This document shows, piece by piece, positions 52,156 to 61,663 of a stretch of 64,000 nucleotides of DNA. Position 1 is the stretch's first letter, and every line of letters begins with the position of its first letter. The notes under the pieces were generated by a model. It searched no databases. It was given only the letters and a program-made list of their open reading frames with translations, and was not told the origin of the DNA. Location: positions 1 through 64,000 of the forward strand of contig NZ_BPQU01000024.1 of the NCBI RefSeq assembly GCF_022179445.1, read 5' to 3'. The translations under genes were made by a program, and so were the position numbers. Origin of the DNA: Methylobacterium mesophilicum (GTDB taxonomy: Bacteria > Pseudomonadota > Alphaproteobacteria > Rhizobiales > Beijerinckiaceae).

Positions 52156-53170
52156 TGTCAGCAAGGGAAGCCGCTTCGCCGGCGACCTGCGCGGGACCCG
52201 GATCCTCGTCACCGGCGGATCCGGCTTCATCGGATCCCACATCATCGACCTGCTGGTCGAGGCCGGCTGCGACGAGATCGTGGCCGTCGACAACATGGTC
52301 CGCGGGCGGCCCGAGAACCTGAAGGACGCCCTCGGCTCGGGCCGTGTCCGGCTGGTGCAGGGCGACATCCGCGACCGGGCCCTGATGGACGGCCTGGTCA
52401 AGGGCACCGACGTGGTGTTCCACCAGGCGGCCCTGCGGATCACCCAATGCGCCGCCGAGCCGCGCCAGGCCTTCGAGGTGATGGCGACCGCGACCTTCGA
52501 CCTGCTGGAGCGCTGCGTCGAGGCCGGCGTCGCCAAGGTGGTGATGGCCTCGTCCGCGTCGGTCTACGGCATGGCCGAGAGCTTCCCGACCACGGAGAAG
52601 CACCACCCTTACGACAACCGCACCCTCTACGGGGCGGCCAAGTCGTTCGGCGAGGGCCTGCTGCGCTCGTTCAACGACATGTACGGCCTGGATTACGTGG
52701 CGCTCCGCTACTTCAACGCGTACGGGCCGCGCATGGACCTGACCGGCCGCTACACCGAGGTGATGGTGCGCTGGATGCAGCGCCTGGCCGAGGGCCAGTC
52801 CCCGATCGTGTTCGGCGACGGCCTGCAGACCATGGACCTCGTCCATGTCCGCGACATCGCCCGGGCCAACATCCTGTCGGCGACCGCACCGGCCACCGAC
52901 GTGGTGCTGAACGTCGGCACCGGCCTGGAGACCTCCCTGGTCGATCTCGCCGGCCATCTCACCCGGATCATGGGCCGTGACGGCACCCCGCTGATCCACG
53001 AGGCCGAGCGCGCCGTGAACCCGGTGCCCCGGCGCCTGTGCGACACCAGCCTCGCCCGGGATCTGATCGGCTTCGAGGCGAAGATCGGGCCGGCCGAGGG
53101 GCTGGCCGACCTGGTGTCCTGGTGGAGCGACGAGGCCGGTTCGGATCACCTGAGGCGGGCGCTGGCATGA
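52139..53170 (+). CDS. NAD-dependent nucleotide-sugar epimerase/dehydratase
   Basis: This is a 343-residue extended SDR enzyme. Residues about 20-35 hold RILVTGGSGFIGSHI; the catalytic region has MASSASVYG and the YxxxK pair in LYGAAKSFGEG; RYFNAYGPRMD and VFGDGLQTMDLVHVRDIARA follow. It probably epimerises or dehydrates a UDP-activated sugar. It overlaps both neighbours, the second aminotransferase by 4 bases. Confidence 0.92.
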   Translation: MQKLRDVSKGSRFAGDLRGTRILVTGGSGFIGSHIIDLLVEAGCDEIVAVDNMVRGRPENLKDALGSGRVRLVQGDIRDRALMDGLVKGTDVVFHQAALRITQCAAEPRQAFEVMATATFDLLERCVEAGVAKVVMASSASVYGMAESFPTTEKHHPYDNRTLYGAAKSFGEGLLRSFNDMYGLDYVALRYFNAYGPRMDLTGRYTEVMVRWMQRLAEGQSPIVFGDGLQTMDLVHVRDIARANILSATAPATDVVLNVGTGLETSLVDLAGHLTRIMGRDGTPLIHEAERAVNPVPRRLCDTSLARDLIGFEAKIGPAEGLADLVSWWSDEAGSDHLRRALA

Positions 53171-54303
53171 TCCCGATCGCGAAACCCGATGTCGGCGAGC
53201 CGGAAGCGGAGGCCGCCGCCGCCGTCGTCCGCTCCGGCTGGCTGACCCAGGGGCCGCAGGTCGCGGCCTTCGAGGCGGAGTTCGCCGCGATCGTCGGCGC
53301 GCCCCATGCCTGCGCGGTCTCGAACTGCACCACCGCGCTGCATCTCGCGCTTCTCGCCGCCGGGGTCGGACCCGGCGACGAGGTGGTGACGGTGAGCCAC
53401 AGCTTCATCGCCACCGCCAACGCCATCGCCCAGTGCGGGGCGACGCCGATCTTCGTGGACGTCGACCCGGCGACCTTCAACATGGCCCCGGAGGCCGCCG
53501 CCGCGGCGGTGACCGAGCGGACCAGGGCGATCGTCTGCGTCCACCAGATGGGCATGCCCTGCGACCTCGAGGCCATCGTGGCGCTCGGGCGCCGGTCCGG
53601 CATCCCGGTGATCGAGGACGCGGCCTGCGCGATCGGCTCCGAGCGGCTCCAGGGCGACGTCTGGCGGCCGATCGGCGGACCCGCAGGCGACGTCGCCTGC
53701 TTCTCGTTCCATCCGCGCAAGGTCCTGACCACCGGCGACGGCGGCATGATCACGACGGCCAATCCCGACTGGGACCGCAAGTTCAGGCTGTGGCGCCAGC
53801 ACGGGATGAGCGTGTCCGACGTGGCGCGTCACGGCAGCGCCCGGGTGGTGGCCGAGGCGTACACGGTCGCGGGCTTCAATTACCGGATGACGGACGTGCA
53901 GGCGGCCATCGGCCGTGCGCAGCTCACCCGGCTGCCCGGCCTGATCGCCCGCCGGCGCGCCCTCGCGGACGGCTACCGGGCGCGGCTCGCGGACCTGCCG
54001 GAGGTGACGCCGCCCCCCGAGCCGATGGGCTCGCGCAGCAACTGGCAGAGCTTCTGCATCCGCCTGCCGGAGACGGCCGACCAGGGCGCCGTGATGCAGG
54101 CGATGCTCGATCAGGGCATCGCCACCCGCCGGGGCATCATGTGCGCCCACCTGGAGCCGCCCTACGCCGAGGCGCCCCGGCGCTTCGCCTTGCCGGAATC
54201 GGAGCGGGCGCGCGACCACGCGATCCTCCTGCCGCTCTACGCCGGCATGGACGACGCGATGCAGGACCAGGTCGTCGCCGGCCTGCGCGCCGCCCTGCGA
54301 TGA
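53167..54303 (+). CDS. DegT/DnrJ/EryC1 sugar aminotransferase, second copy
   Basis: This is a 378-residue PLP enzyme read from the ATG at 53167. The motifs are SGWLTQGPQVAAFEAEFAAI, VSNCTTALHLALLAAGVGPG, IEDAACAIGS and the Schiff-base Lys in ACFSFHPRKVLTTGDGG. It is clearly distinct from the first DegT copy (about 25-35% alike by eye), so it probably aminates a different keto sugar, perhaps the product of the preceding epimerase. Confidence 0.92.
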   Translation: MIPIAKPDVGEPEAEAAAAVVRSGWLTQGPQVAAFEAEFAAIVGAPHACAVSNCTTALHLALLAAGVGPGDEVVTVSHSFIATANAIAQCGATPIFVDVDPATFNMAPEAAAAAVTERTRAIVCVHQMGMPCDLEAIVALGRRSGIPVIEDAACAIGSERLQGDVWRPIGGPAGDVACFSFHPRKVLTTGDGGMITTANPDWDRKFRLWRQHGMSVSDVARHGSARVVAEAYTVAGFNYRMTDVQAAIGRAQLTRLPGLIARRRALADGYRARLADLPEVTPPPEPMGSRSNWQSFCIRLPETADQGAVMQAMLDQGIATRRGIMCAHLEPPYAEAPRRFALPESERARDHAILLPLYAGMDDAMQDQVVAGLRAALR

Positions 54304-55100
54304 TCCCCGGGCCGGTCAAGAGCCTCGCCCGCACCGTGGGGCTCACCCGTCCGCGGTTCGCGGCCGCCCGGATGGCCTACGAACGCACCACCCTGGCGGT
54401 CGCCGGGACGCGCCGTGAGCGGCCGGGCGGGCGCATCCTCTGCTATCATTCGATCGGGCAGCCCGAATGCGGCGTCAACGACGTCACACCCGAGCGCTTC
54501 CGGCACCAGATCGAGCTGGCCCTGCGCCTCGGCTACCGCTTCGTGCCGGCCGCCGCCATCGCCGAGGGAAGCGGCGAACCCTGTGACCTCGCGATCACCT
54601 TCGACGACGGCTGGCGCAGCGTGCTCGACGCCGCGGAGCCGATCCTGCGGGATCACGGGATTCCGTGGACGCTGTTCGTCGTCTCCGGCTGGCTCGACCG
54701 GCCGGGGACCGGCCCGCGCGGAATCCTGGGCTGGCGCGAGGTCGAGGCCCTGGCCTCGGCCGGCGTCGAGATCGGCAGCCATTCCGTCACCCATCCGAAT
54801 TTCGGGGGCCTCGGCGCCGAGCGGGCGGCCGAGGAGCTCGACGGCTCGCGCCGGGCGATCGCGGCCCGGCTCGGCATCCGGCCCGACAGCTTCGCGATCC
54901 CGCTGGGGCAGTCGGCGAACTGGACGCCGGCGGCCGCCCGCGCCGCCGAGCAGGCCGGCTACCGGATCGTCTACGCGCAGGCCGTGGAGACGCGGCCGCT
55001 CGGGACCATCGGGCGCAGCTTCGTCACGCATTTCGACAACGACCTGGTCTTCGGGGCCCTCCTGAACGGCGTCTACGACGCCTGGGAAGAATGGACATGA
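54300..55100 (+). CDS. Polysaccharide deacetylase (NodB homology)
   Basis: This is a 266-residue carbohydrate esterase family 4-like protein. GGRILCYHSIG, CDLAITFDDGWRSVLD (metal-binding Asp pair) and EIGSHSVTHPNFGG (metal-binding His pair) are present. No clear signal peptide is seen, so it may act on a lipid-linked intermediate in the cytoplasm or be exported by other means. The ATG overlaps the aminotransferase stop by 4 bases. Confidence 0.9.
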   Translation: MIPGPVKSLARTVGLTRPRFAAARMAYERTTLAVAGTRRERPGGRILCYHSIGQPECGVNDVTPERFRHQIELALRLGYRFVPAAAIAEGSGEPCDLAITFDDGWRSVLDAAEPILRDHGIPWTLFVVSGWLDRPGTGPRGILGWREVEALASAGVEIGSHSVTHPNFGGLGAERAAEELDGSRRAIAARLGIRPDSFAIPLGQSANWTPAAARAAEQAGYRIVYAQAVETRPLGTIGRSFVTHFDNDLVFGALLNGVYDAWEEWT

Positions 55101-56065
55101 TGCAGCCCGCGCCCCGCGCCACGGTTTCCGTGGTGGTCCCCACCTGCAACCGGCCCGCCCTGCTGCGCGAGGCCCTGGCGAGCATCCGCGCCCTGGAGGC
55201 GCCCGATCTCGCCTTCGAGATCATCGTGGGCGACAACGGTCAGCCGGGTCCGGCCGCCGAGGTCGCCGCCGCGTTCGGCGCCCTCCACGTGCCGGTCGCG
55301 CGCGCCGGCGCGGGGGCCGCCCGCAACGCGGCCCTGCTGCGGGCGAGCGCACCCTACGTGGCGTTCCTCGACGACGACGATGTCTGGCTGCCGGGCCACA
55401 TCCGCCCCCATCTCCGACGGCTCGAAGCGGAGCCCGGTCTCGGCATCGTCTTCGGCCAGGTGATCACCACCTCCCCGGAACTGGAGCCGGTCTACGGCCC
55501 CTGGCCGGCGGAGCTCCCGGCCGACGGGGCCGCGCTGCTGCGCCGGATGTTGAGCGGCTACTTCCCGCAGGTCGGCGCGACCGTGGTGCGCCGGAGCCTC
55601 GTCGACAGCGTCGGCCTGTTCGACGAGGCGCTGCTCGGCGACCAGGATTGGGATTGGCAGATCCGGGCGGTGCGCCGGCACGGGGCCGCCTTCGTGGCCG
55701 TGCCCGGCGTCCATTTCCGGCAGCGGCCGGCCGGGACCTTCGACAGCCTGATCGCCCGCCGGATCCGCTTCACGCGGCTGGTCTTCCGGCGGCACGCGCC
55801 GGCCCTCGGCGTTTCGCGCCTCCAGGCCCTGCGCCTCTATTTCGCGACCGTGCAGGGGTATTACGACGCCTTCCTGGACGGCGCCCAGGCCCATGCGGCC
55901 CGGGGCGACCGGCGCGCCGCCGCCGGCGCGCTGCTCTCCGCCTTCAGGTTGATGCCGCACCGGGCGGTCAAGGACGCGATCCGGCCGACCCATCTGCGCG
56001 CGGCCCTGGTGGCCGTCGCCCAGGCAAGCCGCCCCCTCGCGGCGGCCGGGCCGGGGACGCGCTGA
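55097..56065 (+). CDS. Glycosyltransferase family 2
   Basis: This is a 322-residue GT-A enzyme. The motifs are ATVSVVVPTCNRPALLREAL, GAGAARNAALLRASAPYVAF and the metal-binding DDDDVWLPGHIRPH, followed by LLGDQDWDWQIRAVRRHGAA. The start is the ATG at 55097 in the ATGA overlap; ATGs at 55091 and 55100 are near alternatives. It is the last gene of the seven-gene sugar operon. Confidence 0.9.
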   Translation: MMQPAPRATVSVVVPTCNRPALLREALASIRALEAPDLAFEIIVGDNGQPGPAAEVAAAFGALHVPVARAGAGAARNAALLRASAPYVAFLDDDDVWLPGHIRPHLRRLEAEPGLGIVFGQVITTSPELEPVYGPWPAELPADGAALLRRMLSGYFPQVGATVVRRSLVDSVGLFDEALLGDQDWDWQIRAVRRHGAAFVAVPGVHFRQRPAGTFDSLIARRIRFTRLVFRRHAPALGVSRLQALRLYFATVQGYYDAFLDGAQAHAARGDRRAAAGALLSAFRLMPHRAVKDAIRPTHLRAALVAVAQASRPLAAAGPGTR

Positions 56066-56167
56066 CCGGTCGGGCCTTTCCCGTCGCAGGGACGTCCAGG
56101 CATCCAACCCGTGATTCCGGGCGCCGCTGCGGCTTCCTGACCTGACGAGGGCGTTGGAACGGACAAG

Positions 56168-56208
56168 AAGACAGGCCCGGGAACCACAAGGTTTCCCGGG
56201 CCTGTCTT
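56168..56208. terminator. Bidirectional terminator between convergent glycosyltransferases
   Basis: There are perfect 16-base arms (AAGACAGGCCCGGGAA and its complement) around a 9-base loop, between genes ending at 56065 (plus) and 56234 (minus). TTT ends the right arm. Confidence 0.85.
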
Positions 56209-56233
56209 TGGGTGATGCGACGGATACGCCGTC

Positions 56234-57901
56234 TCAACCGGCCCGCAGAAGCCCCGGCCGGTCCTTCACGTTGCGCACCAGCCATTCCGGCAGCAGCAGG
56301 CGCACCCGCTCCCAGGGGCCGGACAAGTCGCCGGCGCGGCGCAGGGCCGCCCAGGAGGCGACGCGCTGCCGGAGCGGCAGCATGCCGATGTAGTTCTTGG
56401 TCATCCCGGAGATCGGGAAATCCGAGCCGAACATGTCCTGGTGGCGCAGGTCCGGCTCGCCCAGATGGGGCGCCTCGGCCGTCACCGGCCCGGCATCCGG
56501 CGCGAGCCGGGGCAGCGCCCGGGCCTGCGCGTAGACCGCGTCGAGCCCGGCGGCCCAGCTCGCCGGCGCGTAGAGGCGCGCGATGGCGGCGCTGATCGCG
56601 GCCCCCGTGGTCCGGCGGTCCTCCGCGTCGGTGATCAGCGCGGTGAGGTGGGCCTCGTATTCCGCTTGGTCGCGGGCGACCCGGGCCGTGGCGTCGAGCC
56701 CGGGATGGTTGATCGCGACGATCTCGGCCGCCGCGGGCGCCTCGAACCGCGTCACCAGCGGCAGCCCGTAGGCGGCGGCTTCGAGCATCGAGGTCGACGA
56801 GACGAACGGGTAGGAATCGACGTAGATGTCCGCCGCCTCGAAGAAGACCCGCGGATCCGACTGCTCGGCATGGGCCACGATCCGCCCGCCCGTGGCGGCC
56901 TGCGCCCGGGCCCAGTCCGCGCGCTCGCCCGCGCCGACCACGATCAGGCGGGCCTTCGGATGCGCGGCCAGGAGATCGACGTGGCGGTCGGCGTAGGTGA
57001 CGTCGCCGACGTTGCGGTACTTGGCGCCGCGCGCCACGGAGACCAGCAGGACCTCGTCGTCCGGGATCCCGAGGGCACGCTTGGCGGCCGCACGGCTGCG
57101 CTGGCGCTCGGGCAGCGTGATCAGGGTCGGGAGCAGGAAGCTCCGGGCCGGATCGACGCCGCGCCGCGTGATCGCGAGCCGGCGGGCGGCCTCGCGCAGG
57201 TTGATCACCGCGTGGCTGATCCGGGTCCCGATCCAGAACAGGTGATCCGCGTGGTTGAGGAGGAGGACCGGCGGGTGCTTGCCCGGATCCGCGAAGGCGA
57301 TCAGCGGGACCACGTCCTCGCAATGGATGTGGAGGACGACGACGTCGTAATCCCGCGCGACCCGGCGCAGCTCCCGCGCCCAGGCGAGCTTGCCGCCCTG
57401 GCGGTGGTTCAGGTGGTGGATCGCGCCGCCGCTGGCGCGGACCGCCTCGGCGATCCGCCCATCGACCGGGCCGCGATGTTGGGTCAGGGCGAGCCCGTTG
57501 GTCCGGTGGGCGTCGGCGCCGATCCACAACGCCAGCATCTTGGTGAGGCCGCCCACCGGGGCGAGCTGCGTGCAGACGTGGAGGACGCGCCGGAACGGGG
57601 CCGGCTCCGGGGCCGTGCGATGGCCGGCCTCCGGCTCGAGCCGCCGGCCGATCTCGGCGGTCAGGCGCTCCAGGCGCGGGCTCGCGAAGACCCCGCAATG
57701 GCGATGGGCCGCCATCGTCGCCGCGATGGCGGCTTCGACGGCGGCGCCTTCGAGGTCGCCCGCAGCCCCCCGGCGCTCGGCCTCCCGCACCCGGGCATCG
57801 AAGGCCGAGAAATTCGCCCGGATCCGCCCGGCGCGCCGGGCGGTCTCGTCGTCGATGTCTCGGCGTCCGTCATGGCGGAACTCTGACGCAACAATGGCCA
57901 T
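56234..57901 (-). CDS. Glycosyltransferase family 4-like, with N-terminal extension
   Basis: This is a 555-residue protein starting at ATG with GGAGG 5 bases upstream. Residues about 1-90 form a charged helical extension. The GT-B part begins RRVLHVCTQLAPVGGLTKML, and the nucleotide-binding half has VLLVSVARGAKYRNVGD, ARLIVVGAGERADW and DIYVDSYPFVSSTSMLEAAA, which contains the conserved S/E region. The C-terminal about 70 residues (FGSDFPISGMTKNYIGMLPL) are extra. It probably extends the polysaccharide exported by the adjacent Wzm/Wzt pair. Confidence 0.85.
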   Translation of the reverse strand: MAIVASEFRHDGRRDIDDETARRAGRIRANFSAFDARVREAERRGAAGDLEGAAVEAAIAATMAAHRHCGVFASPRLERLTAEIGRRLEPEAGHRTAPEPAPFRRVLHVCTQLAPVGGLTKMLALWIGADAHRTNGLALTQHRGPVDGRIAEAVRASGGAIHHLNHRQGGKLAWARELRRVARDYDVVVLHIHCEDVVPLIAFADPGKHPPVLLLNHADHLFWIGTRISHAVINLREAARRLAITRRGVDPARSFLLPTLITLPERQRSRAAAKRALGIPDDEVLLVSVARGAKYRNVGDVTYADRHVDLLAAHPKARLIVVGAGERADWARAQAATGGRIVAHAEQSDPRVFFEAADIYVDSYPFVSSTSMLEAAAYGLPLVTRFEAPAAAEIVAINHPGLDATARVARDQAEYEAHLTALITDAEDRRTTGAAISAAIARLYAPASWAAGLDAVYAQARALPRLAPDAGPVTAEAPHLGEPDLRHQDMFGSDFPISGMTKNYIGMLPLRQRVASWAALRRAGDLSGPWERVRLLLPEWLVRNVKDRPGLLRAG

Positions 57902-57916
57902 CGTGCCCTCCGGGCT

Positions 57917-59149
57917 TCAGCGATGCGGTGCGGAATCCGCCGTCCAGGTGCCGGGAGTGTGGAAGACACCGAACACGTCGGGGGCGAAGACCGGGTGCTC
58001 CACGTGGAAGCGGGCGCCGATCCGCGCGGCGAGCAGGCGCTCGAAGCCCCGCTGCCGGACCACCACCGAGACCTTGTAGGTGTCCGCGGTAAGGGTCAGC
58101 GGCGGCGTCAGCAGCTCGATCGTGCCGTCGCCCGACAGGGTCTGCAGCTTGGCGCGGTCCGTCATCGTGCTGAAGTTGCAGCAGAGCAGCTCGTCCGATC
58201 GCGTGATCGAGAATAGGACATGTGGGTCGGTGATCGGCTCCGAGGCGGTGTAGCGCGCCGTGATCCGCATCCGCTCGCCGTGCCGGAACAGCGTCTTCGG
58301 AGCGCCGGATTCGTCGGCGACCGTGACGTCCTGGATCTCCACCGGGTGGTGGCCGCCCTCCGGCCGGAACCAGGGCGCGTCGGCCAGGTAGCTGTCCCGC
58401 TCGTAGTGGTGCAGCCCCTCGTCGGTGGGGCCGTCGAAGGCGACGCGGCCGTTCTTGATGTAGATCACCCGCTCGCACATGGTCTTCACGCTGAACATGT
58501 TGTGCGAGACGAGCAGGATCGTCGAGCCCTTGCTCTGGAGGCGGCGGGCGAAGTCGATGCACTTCTTCTGGAAGGTGTAGTCGCCGACCGCCAGGACCTC
58601 GTCGAGGAGCAGGATGTCGGGCTCGAGATGGGCGGCGACCGAGAAGGCCAGCCGGACATACATGCCGCTGGAATAGCGCTTCACCGGCATGTCGATGAAG
58701 TCGCCGATCTCCGAGAACTCGACGATCGCGTCGAACTTTTCAGCGATCTCGTGGCGGTGCATGCCCAGGATCGAGCCGTAGAGGAAGATGTTCTCGCGGC
58801 CGGTGAGCTCCCGGTGGAAGCCGGTGCCGACTTCGAGCAGGGCGCCGACCCGGCCGACCAGCCGGATGCTGCCGGTGGTCGGGGCGGCGATCCGCGAGAT
58901 CAGCTTGAGCAGGGTGCTCTTGCCGGCCCCGTTCATCCCGATGATGCCGACGTTCTCGCCGTGCTTGATGCCGAAGCTGACATCCTTGAGCGCCCAGAAC
59001 CCCTCCTTGGTCGGGCGCGCCTCGGACCGGCGCGTCATCAGGCCCCGCGCGCCGTCGATGAGCGCCTCGCGCAGGGAATTGTCGTGCGTGGCCCGCGGGG
59101 CACGCCAGTATTGCTTGCCGATATCCTGTACGCTGATCGCCATCGACAT
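57917..59149 (-). CDS. wzt: Polysaccharide ABC exporter ATPase with sugar-recognition domain (Wzt)
   Basis: This is a 410-residue protein read from the ATG at 59149, overlapping the wzm stop by one base. It has Walker A IGMNGAGKSTLL (about 70-81), signature RYSSGMYVRLAFSVA, Walker B ILLLDEVLAVGD and switch His in LVSHNM. Residues about 260-410 form a Wzt_C-like beta domain that in O-antigen systems recognises the finished chain end. That fits export of a capped polymer. Confidence 0.94.
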   Translation of the reverse strand: MSMAISVQDIGKQYWRAPRATHDNSLREALIDGARGLMTRRSEARPTKEGFWALKDVSFGIKHGENVGIIGMNGAGKSTLLKLISRIAAPTTGSIRLVGRVGALLEVGTGFHRELTGRENIFLYGSILGMHRHEIAEKFDAIVEFSEIGDFIDMPVKRYSSGMYVRLAFSVAAHLEPDILLLDEVLAVGDYTFQKKCIDFARRLQSKGSTILLVSHNMFSVKTMCERVIYIKNGRVAFDGPTDEGLHHYERDSYLADAPWFRPEGGHHPVEIQDVTVADESGAPKTLFRHGERMRITARYTASEPITDPHVLFSITRSDELLCCNFSTMTDRAKLQTLSGDGTIELLTPPLTLTADTYKVSVVVRQRGFERLLAARIGARFHVEHPVFAPDVFGVFHTPGTWTADSAPHR

Positions 59150-60045
59150 CAGATTATATCCGCGAAAGAGCGCTCCATGCGCTGGAAGAAGATCAGTCCG
59201 GTGAACAGCAGCAGCGACGACACCGTGACCGAGACCGCGAGGGCGAACAGGTCGGGCGTGGTTCCGCCGAGGATCGCGAACCGGAACGCCTCGATCAGCC
59301 CGACCATCGGGTTGAGCGCGTAGAGCCAGCGCACCGAGTCGGGGACGATGCTCGCCGCGTAGACGATCGGCGAGGCGTACATCCAGATCTGGATGAGGAA
59401 CGGCAGCGTGTGCTTCACGTCCCGGAAGCGGACGTTGACCGGCCCGAGCCACAGGCTCACCCCGAGCGCCAGCATCGCGGTGACCGCGAGCGTCGGCACC
59501 GCGAGGACGATGTGCCAGCTCGGCATCACCCCGTAGCAGAGCATCAGCACCAGCATCACCGCGAGGGCGATGGCGAAGTCCACCATCGGCGACACCACGG
59601 TGGCGAGCGGGATCACCAGGCGCGGGAAGTAGATCTTGCGGATGAGTTCCGCCTCGGTGACGAGGCCGGTGGCGCTCCGGCGCACCGACTCGGCGAAGTA
59701 GGTCCACAGGATGATGGCGCTGCCGGCGAACAGTGCATAGGGCGCCCCGTCGGTGGGGATCTTGGCGAAATGGCCGAAGATGACCGTGAAGATCGCCACC
59801 GTGAAAAGCGGCTGCGCGATGGCCCAGCAGGCGCCCAGGGCGGTCTGGCGATAGAGCACCTTCAGGTCGCGCAGGATCAGGACCCACAGCAACCCGCGAT
59901 ACTGCCAGACCCCGGCGGCATCGAAGGCGACGAGTTGATTGTCGGGCCCGATTTCGGTGACCGGCATCGCGGCCGGTTCCGATCTGGGCCCGGCCAGGCC
60001 ATGTTTCGGCGCATCGAGCGCAAGCGCGTCCAAAGAGTCCATCAT
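59149..60045 (-). CDS. wzm: Polysaccharide ABC-2 exporter permease (Wzm)
   Basis: This is a 298-residue protein if read from the ATG at 60045 (GGGA about 9 bases upstream); the open frame extends to 60120. It is an ABC-2 permease with six membrane helices. Typical segments are LLWVLILRDLKVLYRQTALG, PLFTVAIFTVIFGHFAKIPT, AELIRKIYFPRLVIPLATVV and IQIWMYASPIVYAASIVPDS. It pairs with Wzt to move undecaprenyl-linked polysaccharide across the inner membrane. Confidence 0.93.
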   Translation of the reverse strand: MMDSLDALALDAPKHGLAGPRSEPAAMPVTEIGPDNQLVAFDAAGVWQYRGLLWVLILRDLKVLYRQTALGACWAIAQPLFTVAIFTVIFGHFAKIPTDGAPYALFAGSAIILWTYFAESVRRSATGLVTEAELIRKIYFPRLVIPLATVVSPMVDFAIALAVMLVLMLCYGVMPSWHIVLAVPTLAVTAMLALGVSLWLGPVNVRFRDVKHTLPFLIQIWMYASPIVYAASIVPDSVRWLYALNPMVGLIEAFRFAILGGTTPDLFALAVSVTVSSLLLFTGLIFFQRMERSFADII

Positions 60046-60400
60046 TCGAAGCGATCCCGCACGACGATCGGTGCTTGCTGGATCCGTTCGCGGCATCAGC
60101 TGCCGGATCGGCGATCCCACTGAGCCGGGCTATCACCGCGGTCATCCGGCACGAATTACATCTTTCGTCGTACCGAGCCTCCCGACTGAAGAGGTGGTTG
60201 TCGTTGACCACCGTATTGATTGCTTATGAGGACAGAAGAGACCCCGGGCGCGGGACGTCGTCTCTGTCGATGCCGGCTCGGCCGGCCCGGACACGCGTGC
60301 CGGGCGAACGAGCCGTCCTCACCGAGGCGCTGGGCTTCCTCCGGAACGGGGCCACCGCGGGTCCGGCGCAAGATCGGGCTCGGGTCTCAGGAGAACCGCC
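60046..60400. other. Divergent region between wzm and the ExoA-like gene
   Basis: These 355 bases contain an A+T-rich part (about 60150-60240) that may carry divergent promoters. Open frames here look like chance. Confidence 0.4.
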
Positions 60401-61480
60401 ATGAAGGACGCTTCGGTCGATGGCTCGGACGGCGCGAGCATCCCGTTGGTGACGATCGCCATGCCGGCCCTGAACGAGGCCCAGCACATCGCCGAGGCGA
60501 TCCGCTCGGTGATGCCGGCCTCAGGGTCGCTCGCGTGTGAATTACTGGTGATGGATGGCGGCAGCAGCGACGCGACCTGCGCCATCGTCCAGGCGCTCAG
60601 CGATAAGGATCCACGGATCCAGCTGATCCACAACGCCCGCCGCATCCAGGCCTCGGCGCTCAACCTCGCGGCCCGCCTCGCGCATCCGGGCTCGACCTAT
60701 CTCGTGCGCGCCGATTGCCACGCGGCCTACCCCGAGAACTGGGTGCAGGACCTGGTGCGGACGATTCGCCAGTGGGACGCCGTCTCGGTGGTCGTGCCCC
60801 TTCGGACCATCGGGGTGACGCCGCTGCAGCGTGCCATCGCGGCCGCCCAGAACAGCCGCCTCGGCAACGGCGGCTCGGCGCACCGCCTGGGCGGGATCTC
60901 GGGCTACGTCGCCCACGGCCACCACGCCATCTTCGACCGGCGCGAGTTCCTGCGGGTCGGCGGTTACGACGAGAGTTTTTCGCACAACGAGGACGCCGAG
61001 CTCGACCGTCGGCTCTGCGCGGCCGGCGGCAAGATCTATCTCGCGGCCGACCTCGTCGTGACCTACTACCCCCGCGCGACCCTGTTCAGCCTGACCCGCC
61101 AATATTTCCTGTACGGCCGCGGCTGCGCCCGGACCCTGGAGAAGCACGCCAGCCTGCCGCGGCTGCGCCAGATGCTGCCCCCCCTGGTCCTGCTCTACGG
61201 CGTCGCCGCCCTGGCCCTCGTCACGGTCGCCCCGATGCTGCTGATCCTGCTGGCGGTCTATGCGGGGGGCTGCGGCCTCAGCGGTCTCGCGCTGGCACTG
61301 AAGGCGCGGGAGCCGGGCCTGGTCATGAGCGGCCCGGCGGCGATCGCGATGCACCTGGCCTGGGCCGCCGGCTTCCTGTCGCATCGGGGCTATCGCCGGA
61401 CCCTGCTGCGGACCGCCTTGCGCCGGAAGCCGCCCCTGCTCGGCGTCGCACCCGGATCGGACCCGGCGAGCGTCAACTGA
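60401..61480 (+). CDS. Glycosyltransferase family 2 (ExoA-like, membrane)
   Basis: This is a 359-residue protein starting at ATG with AGGAGA 7 bases upstream. GT2 motifs are PLVTIAMPALNEAQHIAEAI, ELLVMDGGSSDATCAIV, YLVRADCHAAYPENW and FSHNEDAELDRRLCAAGGKI, and QYFLYGRGCARTLEKHA stands where ExoA-type enzymes have their product-binding R-x-x-R-like region. Two or three C-terminal membrane helices (about 265-330). ExoA in Sinorhizobium adds a beta-1,3-linked glucose. Confidence 0.9.
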   Translation: MKDASVDGSDGASIPLVTIAMPALNEAQHIAEAIRSVMPASGSLACELLVMDGGSSDATCAIVQALSDKDPRIQLIHNARRIQASALNLAARLAHPGSTYLVRADCHAAYPENWVQDLVRTIRQWDAVSVVVPLRTIGVTPLQRAIAAAQNSRLGNGGSAHRLGGISGYVAHGHHAIFDRREFLRVGGYDESFSHNEDAELDRRLCAAGGKIYLAADLVVTYYPRATLFSLTRQYFLYGRGCARTLEKHASLPRLRQMLPPLVLLYGVAALALVTVAPMLLILLAVYAGGCGLSGLALALKAREPGLVMSGPAAIAMHLAWAAGFLSHRGYRRTLLRTALRRKPPLLGVAPGSDPASVN

Positions 61481-61663
61481 CCGGGATTCCGCGAACGGGC
61501 CATGCGAATCCGGTGTCAGAAGCCGGACGCCGTTCCCCTTCCGTCGCCAATTCCTACCCTGGGCTGTAGTCTCGCGCGGCCAAGCCGATTATCGACACGC
61601 GCATCTTTCCGGACCTCAGGGGTCCGGAGTACCCGCGCCGTGCCGTGCAGGCCTTGGAGTGTT

